Assembly (NCBI RefSeq): GCF_018135625.1
Contig: NZ_CP073078.1
Location: 1,786,001 to 1,850,000 of the forward strand
Length of the DNA stretch: 64,000 bases
From: Phenylobacterium montanum
GTDB lineage: Bacteria; Pseudomonadota; Alphaproteobacteria; Caulobacterales; Caulobacteraceae
Direction: 5' to 3'
Under the pieces are notes generated by a model. It did not search any database, was not told where the DNA came from, and saw nothing but the letters and a program-made list of their open reading frames with translations. Positions 36,896 through 46,297 of the stretch are shown here, piece by piece (the stretch's first letter is position 1; each line of letters starts with the position of its first letter). Position numbers and translations under genes: made by a program.

Positions 36896-39286
36896 ATGCT
36901 GGCGCGAACGCCAAAACCTGGACTGGCGCTGAAGCCCGGCCTGGAACAGCCAGCGGGCGCACGCCTGCCCTATGCTCGCCACCTCGACGAAGCCACGATC
37001 CAGCTTCGTGACGGGCGGCTGATGCAGGTGCTGCGCCTGCGCGGCTTTCCCTTCGAGACCGCGGACAGCGACGAGCTGAACTACCGCAAGACGGTGCGCG
37101 AGACCATGTTGCGTGGCGTCGGCAATCCACGCTTCGCTCTCTATCATCACATCGTCCGCCGAGAGGTCGAGCCCCAGTTCGACGGCGCCTTCCCGGATTC
37201 GTTCAGCCGCTCGCTGGATGCGGCCTGGCGGGCGCGGCTGTCGGTGCGCAAGCTCTACGTCAACGACCTGTTCCTGACCCTTGTTCGCCGGCCCGCCCCC
37301 GGGCGGCTGGGCTTGCTTCAGGGCGCGTTGAACGGGCTCGCCCGGGCGAGCGATCGCCATGAGGCCGCGGCGAGCCAGGCGCGCGAACGGGCGGCGCTGA
37401 ATGGGGCCCGCGACCTCTTGCTGTCCGCACTGGAGCCCTACGGCGCGCGCCTCTTGGCCGCCTATTCGAGCCCCACCGGCCGATGCTCCGAGCCGCTCGA
37501 GTTCCTTTCGCTGCTGTTCAATGGGGAGCTGCGCCCGGTGCTGGAGCCGAGCGGCGACGTCGGCCTCTACCTGCCCTATCGGCGGGTCAGCTTCGGCGCG
37601 GATACGCTGGAGCTCGGCCCGTCCGGCGATCTGGCCAGGAGCTTCGCCGCCATGGTTTCGCTCAAGGACTACCCGGCCCAAACGGCGCCGGGGATGCTGG
37701 ACGACCTCCTGCGGCTGCCGGCCGAAATGGTGATCAGTGAAAGTTTCGCCTTCGTCGACCGTCAGGCCGCGCTCGACCGCATGAACCTCGCCCTGCGCAG
37801 GATGCGGGCGGCCGATGACGAAGCCCTCAGCCTCCGCAACGACCTGACAGCCGCCAAGGACGATGTGGCCGCCGGCCGCTCGGCTTTCGGCGAGCACCAC
37901 CTGACGGTGATGGTCCGCGGCGACAGTCCGGAAGCGGCCAGTCTTGCCGCCGCAGACGTGCAGACCGCCTTCACCGAGCTGGGCGCCATTTCGGTTCGCG
38001 AGGACGTCAACCTCGAGGCCGCCTTCTGGGCCCAGTTTCCCGGCAATTTCAAGTTCATCGCCCGGCGGGCGCTGATTTCCAGCGGCAATTTCGCCAGCCT
38101 CGCCAGCGGCCACAACTTTCCAGTGGGCCAGGCCCAGGGCAACCACTGGGGGCCGGCGGTCACGCTCCTGGAGACCACGTCGGCCGGACCCTACTATTTC
38201 AACTTCCACAAGGGCGACCTCGGCAATTTCACCGTGATCGGCCCATCCGGGGCCGGCAAGACCGTGGTGCTGGCGTTTCTTCTCGCCCAAGCTCAGAAGC
38301 TCAGTCCACGAACGGTCTATTTCGACAAGGATCGCGGCGCCGAGATCTTTCTGCGCGCCATCGGCGGTCGCTACGACCTGATCAGGCCCGGCCGGACCAC
38401 AGGCTTCAATCCGCTCCTGCTGGCGGACGGCCCGGAAAATCGGCGCTTCCTCTGCGAATGGGTGGTCAAGCTGGTTTCGCGCCAGGGGGAGATCCTCAGC
38501 GCCGAGGATTTGGCCCAGGTCGCCGACGCGGTCGACGCCAACTTCGCTCAGCCGCCCCAGCTTCGCCGGCTGCGATATTTCGCCGAGCTGTTCCGCGGCC
38601 GCAGCCGACCGTCCGCGGCCGATCTGGCCGCCCGCCTCGCCCCCTGGTGTGAGGGCGGCGACTACGCCTGGCTGTTCGACAACCCGGAAGACCGCCTCGA
38701 TCTCGACGCGAGCACCCTGGGCTTCGACATGACCCAGGTGCTGGACGATCCCGCCGCCCGCACGCCGGTGATGATGTACCTGTTCCATCGGGTCGAGCAG
38801 CGGCTGGACGGGCGGCCGACCATCATCGTCATCGACGAGGGCTGGAAGGCGCTGGACGACCCCGCCTTCGTCCATCGCATCAAGGACTGGGAAAAGACCA
38901 TCCGCAAGCGCAACGGCGTGGTGGGCTTCTGCACCCAGAGCGCATCCGACGCCCTGTCCAGCCAGATCGCCAGCGCGATCATCGAACAGGCCGCGACCCA
39001 GATCTTCATGATCAACCCCAAGGCCCAGGCCGAAGACTATTGTGGCGGCTTCGGTCTGACCGCCCACGAACTCGACATCATCCGCACGCTGCCGGACGCC
39101 GCCCGGTGCTTCCTGATCAAGCACGGGACCGACAGCGTCGTGGCCCGGCTCGATCTTTCGGGCATGCCCGGGCTCTTGACCGTTCTTTCAGGGCGGGAGA
39201 GCTCGGTGCGGCGGCTGGACGAGATCCGCGCCGAAGTGGGCGACGACCCGGCGGCCTGGCTGCCCCTGCTGCAGGAGCGAGCGTGA
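36896..39286 (+). CDS. virB4: VirB4 secretion ATPase
   Basis: This 796-aa AAA+ ATPase has the N-terminal CagE/TrbE/VirB domain (residues 1-350), Walker A GPSGAGKTV (about 447-455) and Walker B IIVIDEGWKAL (about 642-652). FCTQSASDALSS then follows as the arginine-finger region. It energises pilus biogenesis and substrate transfer. Length matches the family. Its stop overlaps the virB6 ATG by one base (TGATG). Confidence 0.95.
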   Translation: MLARTPKPGLALKPGLEQPAGARLPYARHLDEATIQLRDGRLMQVLRLRGFPFETADSDELNYRKTVRETMLRGVGNPRFALYHHIVRREVEPQFDGAFPDSFSRSLDAAWRARLSVRKLYVNDLFLTLVRRPAPGRLGLLQGALNGLARASDRHEAAASQARERAALNGARDLLLSALEPYGARLLAAYSSPTGRCSEPLEFLSLLFNGELRPVLEPSGDVGLYLPYRRVSFGADTLELGPSGDLARSFAAMVSLKDYPAQTAPGMLDDLLRLPAEMVISESFAFVDRQAALDRMNLALRRMRAADDEALSLRNDLTAAKDDVAAGRSAFGEHHLTVMVRGDSPEAASLAAADVQTAFTELGAISVREDVNLEAAFWAQFPGNFKFIARRALISSGNFASLASGHNFPVGQAQGNHWGPAVTLLETTSAGPYYFNFHKGDLGNFTVIGPSGAGKTVVLAFLLAQAQKLSPRTVYFDKDRGAEIFLRAIGGRYDLIRPGRTTGFNPLLLADGPENRRFLCEWVVKLVSRQGEILSAEDLAQVADAVDANFAQPPQLRRLRYFAELFRGRSRPSAADLAARLAPWCEGGDYAWLFDNPEDRLDLDASTLGFDMTQVLDDPAARTPVMMYLFHRVEQRLDGRPTIIVIDEGWKALDDPAFVHRIKDWEKTIRKRNGVVGFCTQSASDALSSQIASAIIEQAATQIFMINPKAQAEDYCGGFGLTAHELDIIRTLPDAARCFLIKHGTDSVVARLDLSGMPGLLTVLSGRESSVRRLDEIRAEVGDDPAAWLPLLQERA

Positions 39287-40461
39287 TGTCCAGCGCCTGC
39301 GCGGTCCCCGCGGCTGACGCGCCTCTGGTGCGCAGCCTGTTGTCGCAGTCCGACTGCCACGTGCGCGAGCTGGTTCACTCCGGCTACGCCTCGCTGTTCC
39401 AGGGCTCGGGCGGCCTGGCTCCGGCCCTCACCACGCTGATGACCCTGTTCGTCGCCCTGATCGGCTATCAGCTGATGCTCGGCCGCATGGAGCTGCGGGT
39501 CGGCGAGGTGACCCTCGCCGCGATCAAGCTCGCCGCGGTCACCGCGTTCGCCAGCCAATGGGACAACTACCAGGCCCTGGTGTTCACGAGCCTGTTCGAT
39601 GGTCCAGCCCAGATCGCCACCGCCATGCTGCGCAGCATCGGCGACAACCCCGGCGACATCTTCGACGGCTTGCAGGCCGCGATCGACGCCCTGACCGCGG
39701 CCTCGGCCGCCTATTCCCAGCACGCCGGCCTGGCTGCGGCGGTCCTGGTCGGTGGCGGCGGCTTCGCATCGACAGCCCTGACCGCCGCGGCAGGCCTGCT
39801 CCTGCTGTCGAGCCTTGGCGTGGTGCTTGCCGCAAAGATCGTTCTCGGCGTGCTCCTGGCGGTCGGCCCCATCTTCATCGCGCTGGCCCTGTTCGACGCC
39901 ACCCGCGGCCTGTTCGAAGGCTGGCTGAGAGCGGCGCTCGGCTTCGCTTTCGCCCCGCTGTCGGCGATGCTGCTTCTGGCGGTGATCCTCTCGATCCTCG
40001 AACCGAACCTGACCCAGCTTGCCGAACTGAGGGCCAAGGGCGATTTCAGCCTGGCGCCGGTCTACAGCATCCTGACCCTGTCCATCGTATTCGCCGCCGT
40101 CACCGCCGGATCGATCGCCGCCTCGGCCATCGTATTCGGGGGCTTCCGCCTGCCAGCCAAGGCATGGCCCGGCCGGTCGCCGGCGCCCGCCGCACCGGCC
40201 GTACAACGCGCACAGGCTGACCCGGCCGCATCGCGCTCGACCCGGCTGGCCGCCGTCGTATCGGCGCAGGTCCGTCGCGAACAGATCTTCGTCTCGGATC
40301 GACATGCCACCGCGGGCGCGTCGTCGACCATTGGCGGGATCGGCGCCGCCTCCGCCGCCGGCCGCGGCGCAGCACCCGCCCCCTTCGCCGAGCCACGCCT
40401 GGGCCAAGCCCCGCGTCGCCGTGCGGCGCCCCGCACCTCAGGGCCCAGGAGGGCGAATTGA
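39286..40461 (+). CDS. virB6: VirB6 polytopic inner-membrane protein
   Basis: The 391-aa protein has about six membrane helices (TTLMTLFVALIGYQLML, GLLLLSSLGVVLAAKIVLGV, AVGPIFIALALFDATRGLF with a helix-breaking WL, then LSAMLLLAVILSIL). The conserved GPIF..LALF-R-W region of VirB6/TrbL is present. The last hundred residues are a soluble Ala/Arg-rich tail. It directly follows virB4, with no VirB5 gene between, which is the usual place. It overlaps the virB8 frame start. Confidence 0.9.
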   Translation: MSSACAVPAADAPLVRSLLSQSDCHVRELVHSGYASLFQGSGGLAPALTTLMTLFVALIGYQLMLGRMELRVGEVTLAAIKLAAVTAFASQWDNYQALVFTSLFDGPAQIATAMLRSIGDNPGDIFDGLQAAIDALTAASAAYSQHAGLAAAVLVGGGGFASTALTAAAGLLLLSSLGVVLAAKIVLGVLLAVGPIFIALALFDATRGLFEGWLRAALGFAFAPLSAMLLLAVILSILEPNLTQLAELRAKGDFSLAPVYSILTLSIVFAAVTAGSIAASAIVFGGFRLPAKAWPGRSPAPAAPAVQRAQADPAASRSTRLAAVVSAQVRREQIFVSDRHATAGASSTIGGIGAASAAGRGAAPAPFAEPRLGQAPRRRAAPRTSGPRRAN

Positions 40462-40463
40462 GA

Positions 40464-41198
40464 ATGACTGGATCTTCCTTCATGCGCTTGCTCGGGCCGG
40501 TCGCCGATATCGGCGGTGACGGCTGGAACGACGACCCGGTCGAGCGGATGCGGCGTTCGCGTCGCGCCGCGTTGACGATCGCGGCCGCGGCCGCATCCGT
40601 GGCCGCGCTCGAAGCCGTCGCCCTGGCCGCCATGGCTCCGCTCAAGACCGTGGTTCCGTACACGATCGTGGTCGACCGTCAGAGCGGCTATGTCGAGACG
40701 GTCAGGGGCCTGCAACCCGGCCCCCTGCCCCAGGACCAGGCGCTGACGCAGTCGGCCCTCGTCCAGTACGTGATCGCGCGCGAGACCTTCGACGCCACGG
40801 ACCTGCGGGAGAACTATCGCAAAGTCACCCTATGGTCAGACGGCGAGGCGCGCCGCCAGTATCGCGACAGCCTGGACAAGGCCAATCCCGCCAGCCCGCT
40901 GAAGCTCTATCCGCCGCAGACCGTAGTCTCCACGACGATCAAAAGCGTCTCGCTGCTCGGCCCCGGCAGCGCCCTGGTGCGTTTCGACACCCTGCGCCAC
41001 GACGCCGGCGCCCAAGGCGGGGAGCGGCGGGACTGGACGGCGGTGGTCGGCTTCCGCTTCACCGGCGCGCCGATGCGGATGGAGGACCGGTTCCTCGATC
41101 CGCTCGGCTTCCAGGTGCTGAGCTATCGCCGGGACGCCGAGACCATCGCGCCGACGCCTGTGCGCTTCGACGGCCCCCTGGGCGCGCCGACGCCATGA
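40464..41198 (+). CDS. virB8: VirB8 assembly factor
   Basis: This bitopic protein of about 244 aa has a short cytoplasmic part and one helix (AALTIAAAAASVAALEAVALAAMAPL). A periplasmic NTF2-like domain follows (VPYTIVVDRQSGYVETV, then YVIARETFDATDLRENYRKV), as in VirB8. ATG 40464 is preferred to TTG 40458, which overlaps the virB6 stop. It is a core nucleation factor of the secretion channel. Its stop overlaps virB9 by ATGA. Confidence 0.93.
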   Translation: MTGSSFMRLLGPVADIGGDGWNDDPVERMRRSRRAALTIAAAAASVAALEAVALAAMAPLKTVVPYTIVVDRQSGYVETVRGLQPGPLPQDQALTQSALVQYVIARETFDATDLRENYRKVTLWSDGEARRQYRDSLDKANPASPLKLYPPQTVVSTTIKSVSLLGPGSALVRFDTLRHDAGAQGGERRDWTAVVGFRFTGAPMRMEDRFLDPLGFQVLSYRRDAETIAPTPVRFDGPLGAPTP

Positions 41199-41989
41199 CC
41201 CGCGCGCTCGCCCTGGCCCTGGTCGCCATAGCCGTGGCGGCCGCGCCGCCCGCCCTCGCGGTCGAGGCTCCAAAGCCCGGAGCCGTCGACCCGCGCATCC
41301 GCACCCTGCCCTACGACGCCGACCAGCTGGTGCTGCTGCGCGGCCAGCTGGGCTTCCAGATGATGGTCGAATTCGCCAGCGACGAGCGGATTGAGAACGT
41401 CTCGATCGGCGATGCGCTTGCCTGGCAAGTGACCCCGAACAAGCGGGCCAACCTGCTGTTTCTCAAGCCGCTCAGCGCTGGAGCCGTGACCAACATGACT
41501 GTCGTCACCGACCAGAGGCGCTACGCCTTCGAACTGGAGACGCCCCGCTCGAAGCCGGCGCGGAACACGGACCGCACCTATGTGGTCCAGTTTGTCTATG
41601 CCAAGCCCCCAGCCGCGCCCCCTGCCCCGCCGGCCGCAGCGCCCGCGCAGCCGGTTCGCGCCAACACGCGCTACAGCTATCTCGGCGGGCGCGCCCTGTT
41701 GCCGTCGGTCGTGTTCGACGACCAGCACTTCACCTATTTCCGGTGGCCCGAGGCCACACCTACGCCGGCGATCTTCGCCGTCGCCGGCAAGGGGGGCGAA
41801 AGCCTCGTCAATTACGGCGTGCGCGACGGCTACCTGGTGGTCGAACAGATCGCGCCGCGGTTCGTGCTGCGTAATGGCCCCGACTCGACGACCGTCATCA
41901 ACGACGGCTGGCGCGAACCCGACCCCGGCCCCGAAGCGCCGAAGCCGCATGTCGCCGCAAACGCCAAGGCCACGGAGATCGAACCATGA
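41195..41989 (+). CDS. virB9: VirB9 outer-membrane complex protein
   Basis: The 264-aa exported protein has a signal (ALALVAIAVAAAPPALA), the N-terminal CagX domain (DPRIRTLPYDADQLVLLRG, ASDERIENVSIGD, then NLLFLKPL) and the C-terminal domain (YLGGRALLPSVVFDDQHFTYF). VirB9 normally pairs with a short lipoprotein, VirB7. None is encoded in this operon. It overlaps both neighbours by ATGA. Confidence 0.94.
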   Translation: MTRALALALVAIAVAAAPPALAVEAPKPGAVDPRIRTLPYDADQLVLLRGQLGFQMMVEFASDERIENVSIGDALAWQVTPNKRANLLFLKPLSAGAVTNMTVVTDQRRYAFELETPRSKPARNTDRTYVVQFVYAKPPAAPPAPPAAAPAQPVRANTRYSYLGGRALLPSVVFDDQHFTYFRWPEATPTPAIFAVAGKGGESLVNYGVRDGYLVVEQIAPRFVLRNGPDSTTVINDGWREPDPGPEAPKPHVAANAKATEIEP

Positions 41990-43143
41990 GCGGGCCGGGC
42001 CAGCCGCAAGGTGACGACGTCGAGGCTTTGCGACCTGTCGTAGCCGCCTCCCGGCCCCAACGTGGCGGGGTTCTGCTGATGGCCAGCGCCGGCGCACTCG
42101 GCCTCGCCGCTTTCCTTTGGCTGAGCCATCAGCGCACGCCGGCGCCAGCGGGCCACGCCGCGAAGCCGGGCGCCGTGCAGATCGCGGCCCTCGACCCACC
42201 GCCCGGGCTGGACCTAGCGGAAGCTGCGGCGCGCGGGATCGCGACCACTTCGCCGGCGGCTCCGCCCGCGCCGCCGATCGCTTTCGGAACGCCAGTGGCG
42301 CAGCCCTCCCTGGCCCTCGGCAAGCAAGCAACCTCGCCCACCGCCGCTGAGCTTGCGGGAGAGGCCGACCAACAGCAGCGCCTGAGATCTCCAGCGCTCA
42401 TCGTCGACTTGGCGCCGCCCGGCGAAGGCGGATCGGCCGGAGCTGCCGCAGCTGGCGCGCCCCAGGGCTCGGCCAAGAGCGAAACCGGCAAGGCGGCGGA
42501 CAAGGCCGCCCGACTTTCCGGCGACGAGCAATTCGCCGCGCGAATCGGCGGCGCCGAGCCCGACCAGGCCCACGCCACCCTGCTGGGCGACACGGCGCAC
42601 GTGGTGCCGCAAGGGGCGATCATCCCGGCCGTGCTGGAGACGGCGCTGAATTCCGATCTGCCGGGGTTCGCCCGCGCCGTGGTCAGCCGGGACGTGCGCG
42701 GCTTCGACGGCTCGACCGTCCTGATCCCCCGCGGCAGCCGCCTGATCGGCCAGTACAAGAGCGGCGTCGCCCAAGGCCAGTCGCGCGCCTTCGTCATCTG
42801 GACGCGGCTGATCCGGCCCGATGGCGCGTCGATCCAGATCGGCTCGCCAGCCGCCGACACGCTGGGACGCACGGGATTGCAGGGCGCCGTCGACCGTCAC
42901 TTCATCGAACGCTTCAGCAATTCGGTTTTGCTGAGCGTGGTCGACGCGGGCGTGGCCTCGCTGTTTCGCGGACCGAACACCCAGATCCTGGTCGGCTCCA
43001 GCCAGGAAGCCGCCGGGCTCGCCGCAACGATCGCGACGCCGGCCGCGATTGCGCCGACCATCAAGGTCCCTCAGGGCGCCCCGGTGCGGGTGTTCGTCGC
43101 CAAGGATCTCGATTTTTCCACTGCGAGCGGGGCCAAGCCGTGA
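41986..43143 (+). CDS. virB10: VirB10/TrbI channel protein
   Basis: The 385-aa protein has an N-terminal membrane anchor (GVLLMASAGALGLAAFLWL), a long Pro/Ala-rich periplasmic linker (about 60-165) and the TrbI domain (VVPQGAIIPAVLETALNSDL, then VVSRDVRGFDGSTVLIPRGS, and IGQYKSG). VirB10 spans both membranes and senses ATP use. It overlaps virB9 and virB11. Confidence 0.94.
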   Translation: MSGPGQPQGDDVEALRPVVAASRPQRGGVLLMASAGALGLAAFLWLSHQRTPAPAGHAAKPGAVQIAALDPPPGLDLAEAAARGIATTSPAAPPAPPIAFGTPVAQPSLALGKQATSPTAAELAGEADQQQRLRSPALIVDLAPPGEGGSAGAAAAGAPQGSAKSETGKAADKAARLSGDEQFAARIGGAEPDQAHATLLGDTAHVVPQGAIIPAVLETALNSDLPGFARAVVSRDVRGFDGSTVLIPRGSRLIGQYKSGVAQGQSRAFVIWTRLIRPDGASIQIGSPAADTLGRTGLQGAVDRHFIERFSNSVLLSVVDAGVASLFRGPNTQILVGSSQEAAGLAATIATPAAIAPTIKVPQGAPVRVFVAKDLDFSTASGAKP

Positions 43144-44138
43144 TTGTCACGAAGGTCGGGGCCTATCTCGAAGCCTACCTCCGTCCGCTGGCGCCTTGGC
43201 TCGAACGGGAAGACATCACCGACATCTTCATCAATCGGCCCGGCGAGCTCTGGGCCGAGACCCTTGGCGGCGGATGCGAGCATCATGCCGAACCCGACCT
43301 GACCGAGGTCGCCCTATGGCGACTGGCGACCCAGATCGCCGCAGCCACACACCAAGGCGTCAGCCGCGAGCATCCCCTGGTCGCGGCGACCCTGCCGGGC
43401 GGCGCCCGCGTGCAGATCGTCGCGCCGCCTGCCACCCGTGGCCCCTTGGCCATGGCCATCCGCAAACAGGTCGTGCGCGACCTGTCGATCGGCGACTATG
43501 CGGCCGCCGGAGCCTTCGCTGCGGCCATGACCGACGCCGATCCGGCGGCGAGCACGGTGGACGACGCCCTCGCCGCCCTGCTCGCCAAGCGTGATCTTGC
43601 GGAATTTCTGGCCCTGGCTGTCCGGGCGCGGAAGAACATCCTGATCAGCGGCGGCACCTCGACCGGCAAGACTACTTTCCTCAACGCCCTGCTTAAAGAA
43701 GTTCCCGCGCAGGAACGCCTGATCACCATCGAGGACACCCCGGAGGTTCGCACACCTCACGCCAACGCCATCGGCCTGATCGCGGTCCGTGGCGAGCAGG
43801 GCGAGGCCAGGGTGACGGTGGAGGATCTGCTGCAGGCCTCGCTCCGGCTTCGCCCCGACCGGATCATTCTCGGTGAGCTGCGCGGCGCCGAAGCGTTCAG
43901 CTTCCTGCGCGCCGTCAATTCCGGCCATCCCGGGTCGATCACCACGGTCCACGCCGACAGCCCTGCTGCGGCGATCGACCAGATCGCCCTGATGGTGCTG
44001 CAGTCCGGCGCGAACCTCGGCCGCGCCGAGATCGGCCAGTACGTGCGGGGCGTCATCGACATCGCTGTGCAGCTCGGCCGCGTGGACGGACGTCGCATCG
44101 TCAGCCAGGTGACGTTCCGAAGGGGCCCGGAGGCCTAG
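43140..44138 (+). CDS. virB11: VirB11 hexameric ATPase
   Basis: This 332-aa traffic ATPase has Walker A GGTSTGKTT (about 178-186), the Asp box LITIEDTPEV, Walker B region LRPDRIILGELRGAEAF and His box SGHPGSITTVHAD. It starts with GTG at 43140, overlapping the virB10 stop. It drives the machine with VirB4. No VirD4 coupling protein follows: the operon ends at two terminator hairpins. Confidence 0.95.
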   Translation: MIVTKVGAYLEAYLRPLAPWLEREDITDIFINRPGELWAETLGGGCEHHAEPDLTEVALWRLATQIAAATHQGVSREHPLVAATLPGGARVQIVAPPATRGPLAMAIRKQVVRDLSIGDYAAAGAFAAAMTDADPAASTVDDALAALLAKRDLAEFLALAVRARKNILISGGTSTGKTTFLNALLKEVPAQERLITIEDTPEVRTPHANAIGLIAVRGEQGEARVTVEDLLQASLRLRPDRIILGELRGAEAFSFLRAVNSGHPGSITTVHADSPAAAIDQIALMVLQSGANLGRAEIGQYVRGVIDIAVQLGRVDGRRIVSQVTFRRGPEA

Positions 44139-44229
44139 GCCCTCGGCGTGAATGGGTCCCGTCCCCAGGGTCAGACTGGGGCTCAGTTCCGCGGCCGCGA
44201 ACCTGCCTGTCACCTCTGGCAAAATATAT

Positions 44230-44259
44230 GGCGGCGCACCGTTCTACGGGTGCGCCGCC
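44230..44259 (+). terminator. Terminator hairpin after the virB operon
   Basis: GGCGGCGCACC and GGTGCGCCGCC form an eleven-base perfect stem with an eight-base loop, followed by TTGGTTCTTGGTT. It lies about 90 bases after virB11. Confidence 0.75.
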
Positions 44260-44284
44260 TTGGTTCTTGGTTATCGGATGATCG

Positions 44285-44320
44285 GGCGCCTCGCCGCGGG
44301 GAGGCTACGAGGCGCCTTTT
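44285..44320 (+). terminator. Second rho-independent terminator between convergent units
   Basis: GGCGCCTCG and CGAGGCGCC form a nine-base stem closed by TTTT at 44317-44320. It separates the virB operon from the leftward lipoprotein/DUF4331 unit. Confidence 0.75.
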
Positions 44321-44322
44321 GA

Positions 44323-44556
44323 TCAATGCAGGTTCGTAGCCGGCGTCGCGGTCGGATCGACCGGGACGACGTCGCCGGATTTCACCGGATTGGGCGCCGC
44401 GCTCGAACTGACGTGGAAGTCCGTATCGAAGCCTGCGCCGAACTGGGCATGCGGCGACGGCGGCGGCGGAGGCGGCGCCGGGGGATTACCGCTCTTGCAG
44501 GCCGAAAGGCCCACAGCCAGCGTTGCCACCGCTCCGAGTAGCGCTATTCGTTTCAT
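44323..44556 (-). CDS. Small proline-rich lipoprotein
   Basis: This 77-aa lipoprotein begins MKRIALLGAVATLAVG with lipobox LSAC (Cys at residue 19). A short poly-Pro stretch and a polar tail with no known domain follow. GAAGGAG sits seven bases before the ATG. It lies 25 bases downstream of the DUF4331 gene in the same direction, so it is probably co-transcribed from the sigma-type promoter at 46243-46268. It is too far, and on the wrong strand, to be VirB7 of the neighbouring operon. Confidence 0.75.
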   Translation of the reverse strand: MKRIALLGAVATLAVGLSACKSGNPPAPPPPPPSPHAQFGAGFDTDFHVSSSAAPNPVKSGDVVPVDPTATPATNLH

Positions 44557-44581
44557 GGCTTTGCTCCTTCCGCGGACCGGG

Positions 44582-46189
44582 TCATTCCCCGATCCGATGG
44601 GCCGAAAGGGGCGAGCCGCCGAGCGGAGCATTCAGATAGGGGAAGGCGTTCTGAACGTCCGTATCGTGGATCGGGGCCCCGTCGGTGTAAGGCACCTGGC
44701 CGGTCGGCGCGTCGGCGGGCTTGCACAGTCCAAGATCGGTCGGCGCGCCATTGGCGCCGATCGGCACCGGATAGCAGAGCGCGCCCATGGCCACGCGCAG
44801 GGTGATGTCGACGGTGTCGTCACCTGGGCGGCGGCCGTTTGGATAGCCGGCCAGGTCACCGCCGGCCACGCCGAAGGTCGACTGGCTGCCTCGCGGCGTG
44901 ACCGGGACGCCCATGTTCAGGCGGGTCATCTCCGACGGGGTCACCGTCGAGAGCTGATTGAGCCCCGGGAACCCTTTCAAGAACGTCGTGACCAGGTCGT
45001 TTCGCGGGAAGTTGCTGGGAGCCAGGTTCGTGAAGTTAGCGCCGGCCAGTTGGTTCACCGGGGCCAGGAACAGCTGGTTGAGGATCGCCGGATAGGTCGG
45101 GTTGGTGACATAGGCCAGGAACTGGCCATCGTCCTTGGGATCCGAGCCGTTGAACTTGTCCTTGTCCGGCAGGCCGATCACCAGTTCGTTGACCAGGGGC
45201 ATGCCAAGGCGCGAGACCTGGGTGTAGGCGCCGCCCGACGGCGTCGGGTTGGCGTAGCCGGGTTTCGGATCGATCAGCCGGGCCTGCGGCAGGCTGGCGG
45301 TCTGCCATCCGCCGATCACGCCGTTTCCGGTCCCCTTCAGGCAGCTGATCGGCACTTCGAGGGCGATGCTGGTGACGTTCTTCTTGCCGACCAATTCGTC
45401 GTTGGAGCGGCTCTGGGTGATCCCGTGCGGGAAGCCCTTGCCGTCGCCAGCGCCCGGCGCGCTGTCGCCTTCGATCGGGACGATGTTCACCAGGTCGAAG
45501 ATCGAGCCCAGGTTGACGGCGAAGGCCTCGGCGCGTTGGCCGACGAACACCCTGCCCTGGGTCGGGCAGCCGGGGATGTTGACGTTGTAGATGAACTGGT
45601 TGGCGTAGGCGTTGTAGTTGGAGAAGGTCTTCAGGCCGGTATTGTCCAGCGGCTTGGTGAAGGTGCTCGTCCCGTCGGCCGCGTTGGTGATCGCCTCGCG
45701 CTTGCCGCTGTGACGGTCGCCAGTGATCTGGGTGACGGTATAGGTCTCGACCTCGCCGAGGTTCGCATCGCCCGCCTTGGTGACCGGCCCGTTCTGGCGC
45801 AGAGCGATCGCGTTGGTCGTGCCGCCAATGTTGAGGGTGATGCCGGTCTGGTTCTGCAGCGTGTTGCTGAATTTGAACTGGTAGGTCAGATGCTCCTTGG
45901 CGTCGCCGACGTTGTCGACGTGGATCTCATAGACGGCGTCGGGATCCATGGTGAAATAGTTCGGGCCGCCGCCCGGATCCTGCAGCGGGATGTAGTTGGC
46001 GATGAAGGTCACATATTGGTCCCGGCCCGGCTCATAGCTGCGGAACATGTAGAAGTCGGTCGAGTCGGTCTTGGGCAGTTTGGTGATGCCAGGGGCTTCA
46101 CGGTGGCTGGACGCGAAGCTCGGCGATGCGCCGATCAAGGCTGTCCCGGCCAGGAGGAGGGTTAGTCCTCCGCGGATTGGTCTCTTCAC
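44582..46189 (-). CDS. DUF4331 secreted protein
   Basis: This 535-aa exported protein has a signal peptide (ending SPSFA) and a mature start SSHREAPGITKLPKTDSTDFY, the DUF4331 fingerprint. It continues with repeated beta-rich blocks (MDPDAVYEIHVDNVGDAK, GRVFVGQRAEAFAVNLG, then NELVGKKNVTSIALEVP). Function is unknown; it is likely periplasmic or extracellular. The promoter-like site at 46243-46268 is the same type as those before the TonB receptor, fasciclin and globin units, so it belongs to one regulon. Confidence 0.92.
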   Translation of the reverse strand: MKRPIRGGLTLLLAGTALIGASPSFASSHREAPGITKLPKTDSTDFYMFRSYEPGRDQYVTFIANYIPLQDPGGGPNYFTMDPDAVYEIHVDNVGDAKEHLTYQFKFSNTLQNQTGITLNIGGTTNAIALRQNGPVTKAGDANLGEVETYTVTQITGDRHSGKREAITNAADGTSTFTKPLDNTGLKTFSNYNAYANQFIYNVNIPGCPTQGRVFVGQRAEAFAVNLGSIFDLVNIVPIEGDSAPGAGDGKGFPHGITQSRSNDELVGKKNVTSIALEVPISCLKGTGNGVIGGWQTASLPQARLIDPKPGYANPTPSGGAYTQVSRLGMPLVNELVIGLPDKDKFNGSDPKDDGQFLAYVTNPTYPAILNQLFLAPVNQLAGANFTNLAPSNFPRNDLVTTFLKGFPGLNQLSTVTPSEMTRLNMGVPVTPRGSQSTFGVAGGDLAGYPNGRRPGDDTVDITLRVAMGALCYPVPIGANGAPTDLGLCKPADAPTGQVPYTDGAPIHDTDVQNAFPYLNAPLGGSPLSAHRIGE

Positions 46190-46242
46190 AAGTGCCTCCT
46201 GATCGCGAGCGCGATCCTGAAATTGACGACCCCTGTCGCCGT

Positions 46243-46268
46243 TACGGACGGAAGACGGATTGGGATGT
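46243..46268 (-). promoter_or_regulatory. ECF sigma promoter candidate before DUF4331
   Basis: Read leftward: ACATCC, 16 bases, CGTA. It lies about 54 bases before the DUF4331 start. It has the same layout as six other sites in 47-55 kb, except that the first base is A instead of G. Confidence 0.65.
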
Positions 46269-46297
46269 CGCCCACGCTCAGAAAGCCGTGCAGGCCC

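Noticed and set aside
44323-44556. Possible VirB7 for the virB operon
   Set aside because: It is on the opposite strand, behind two terminators, and is co-directional with DUF4331.
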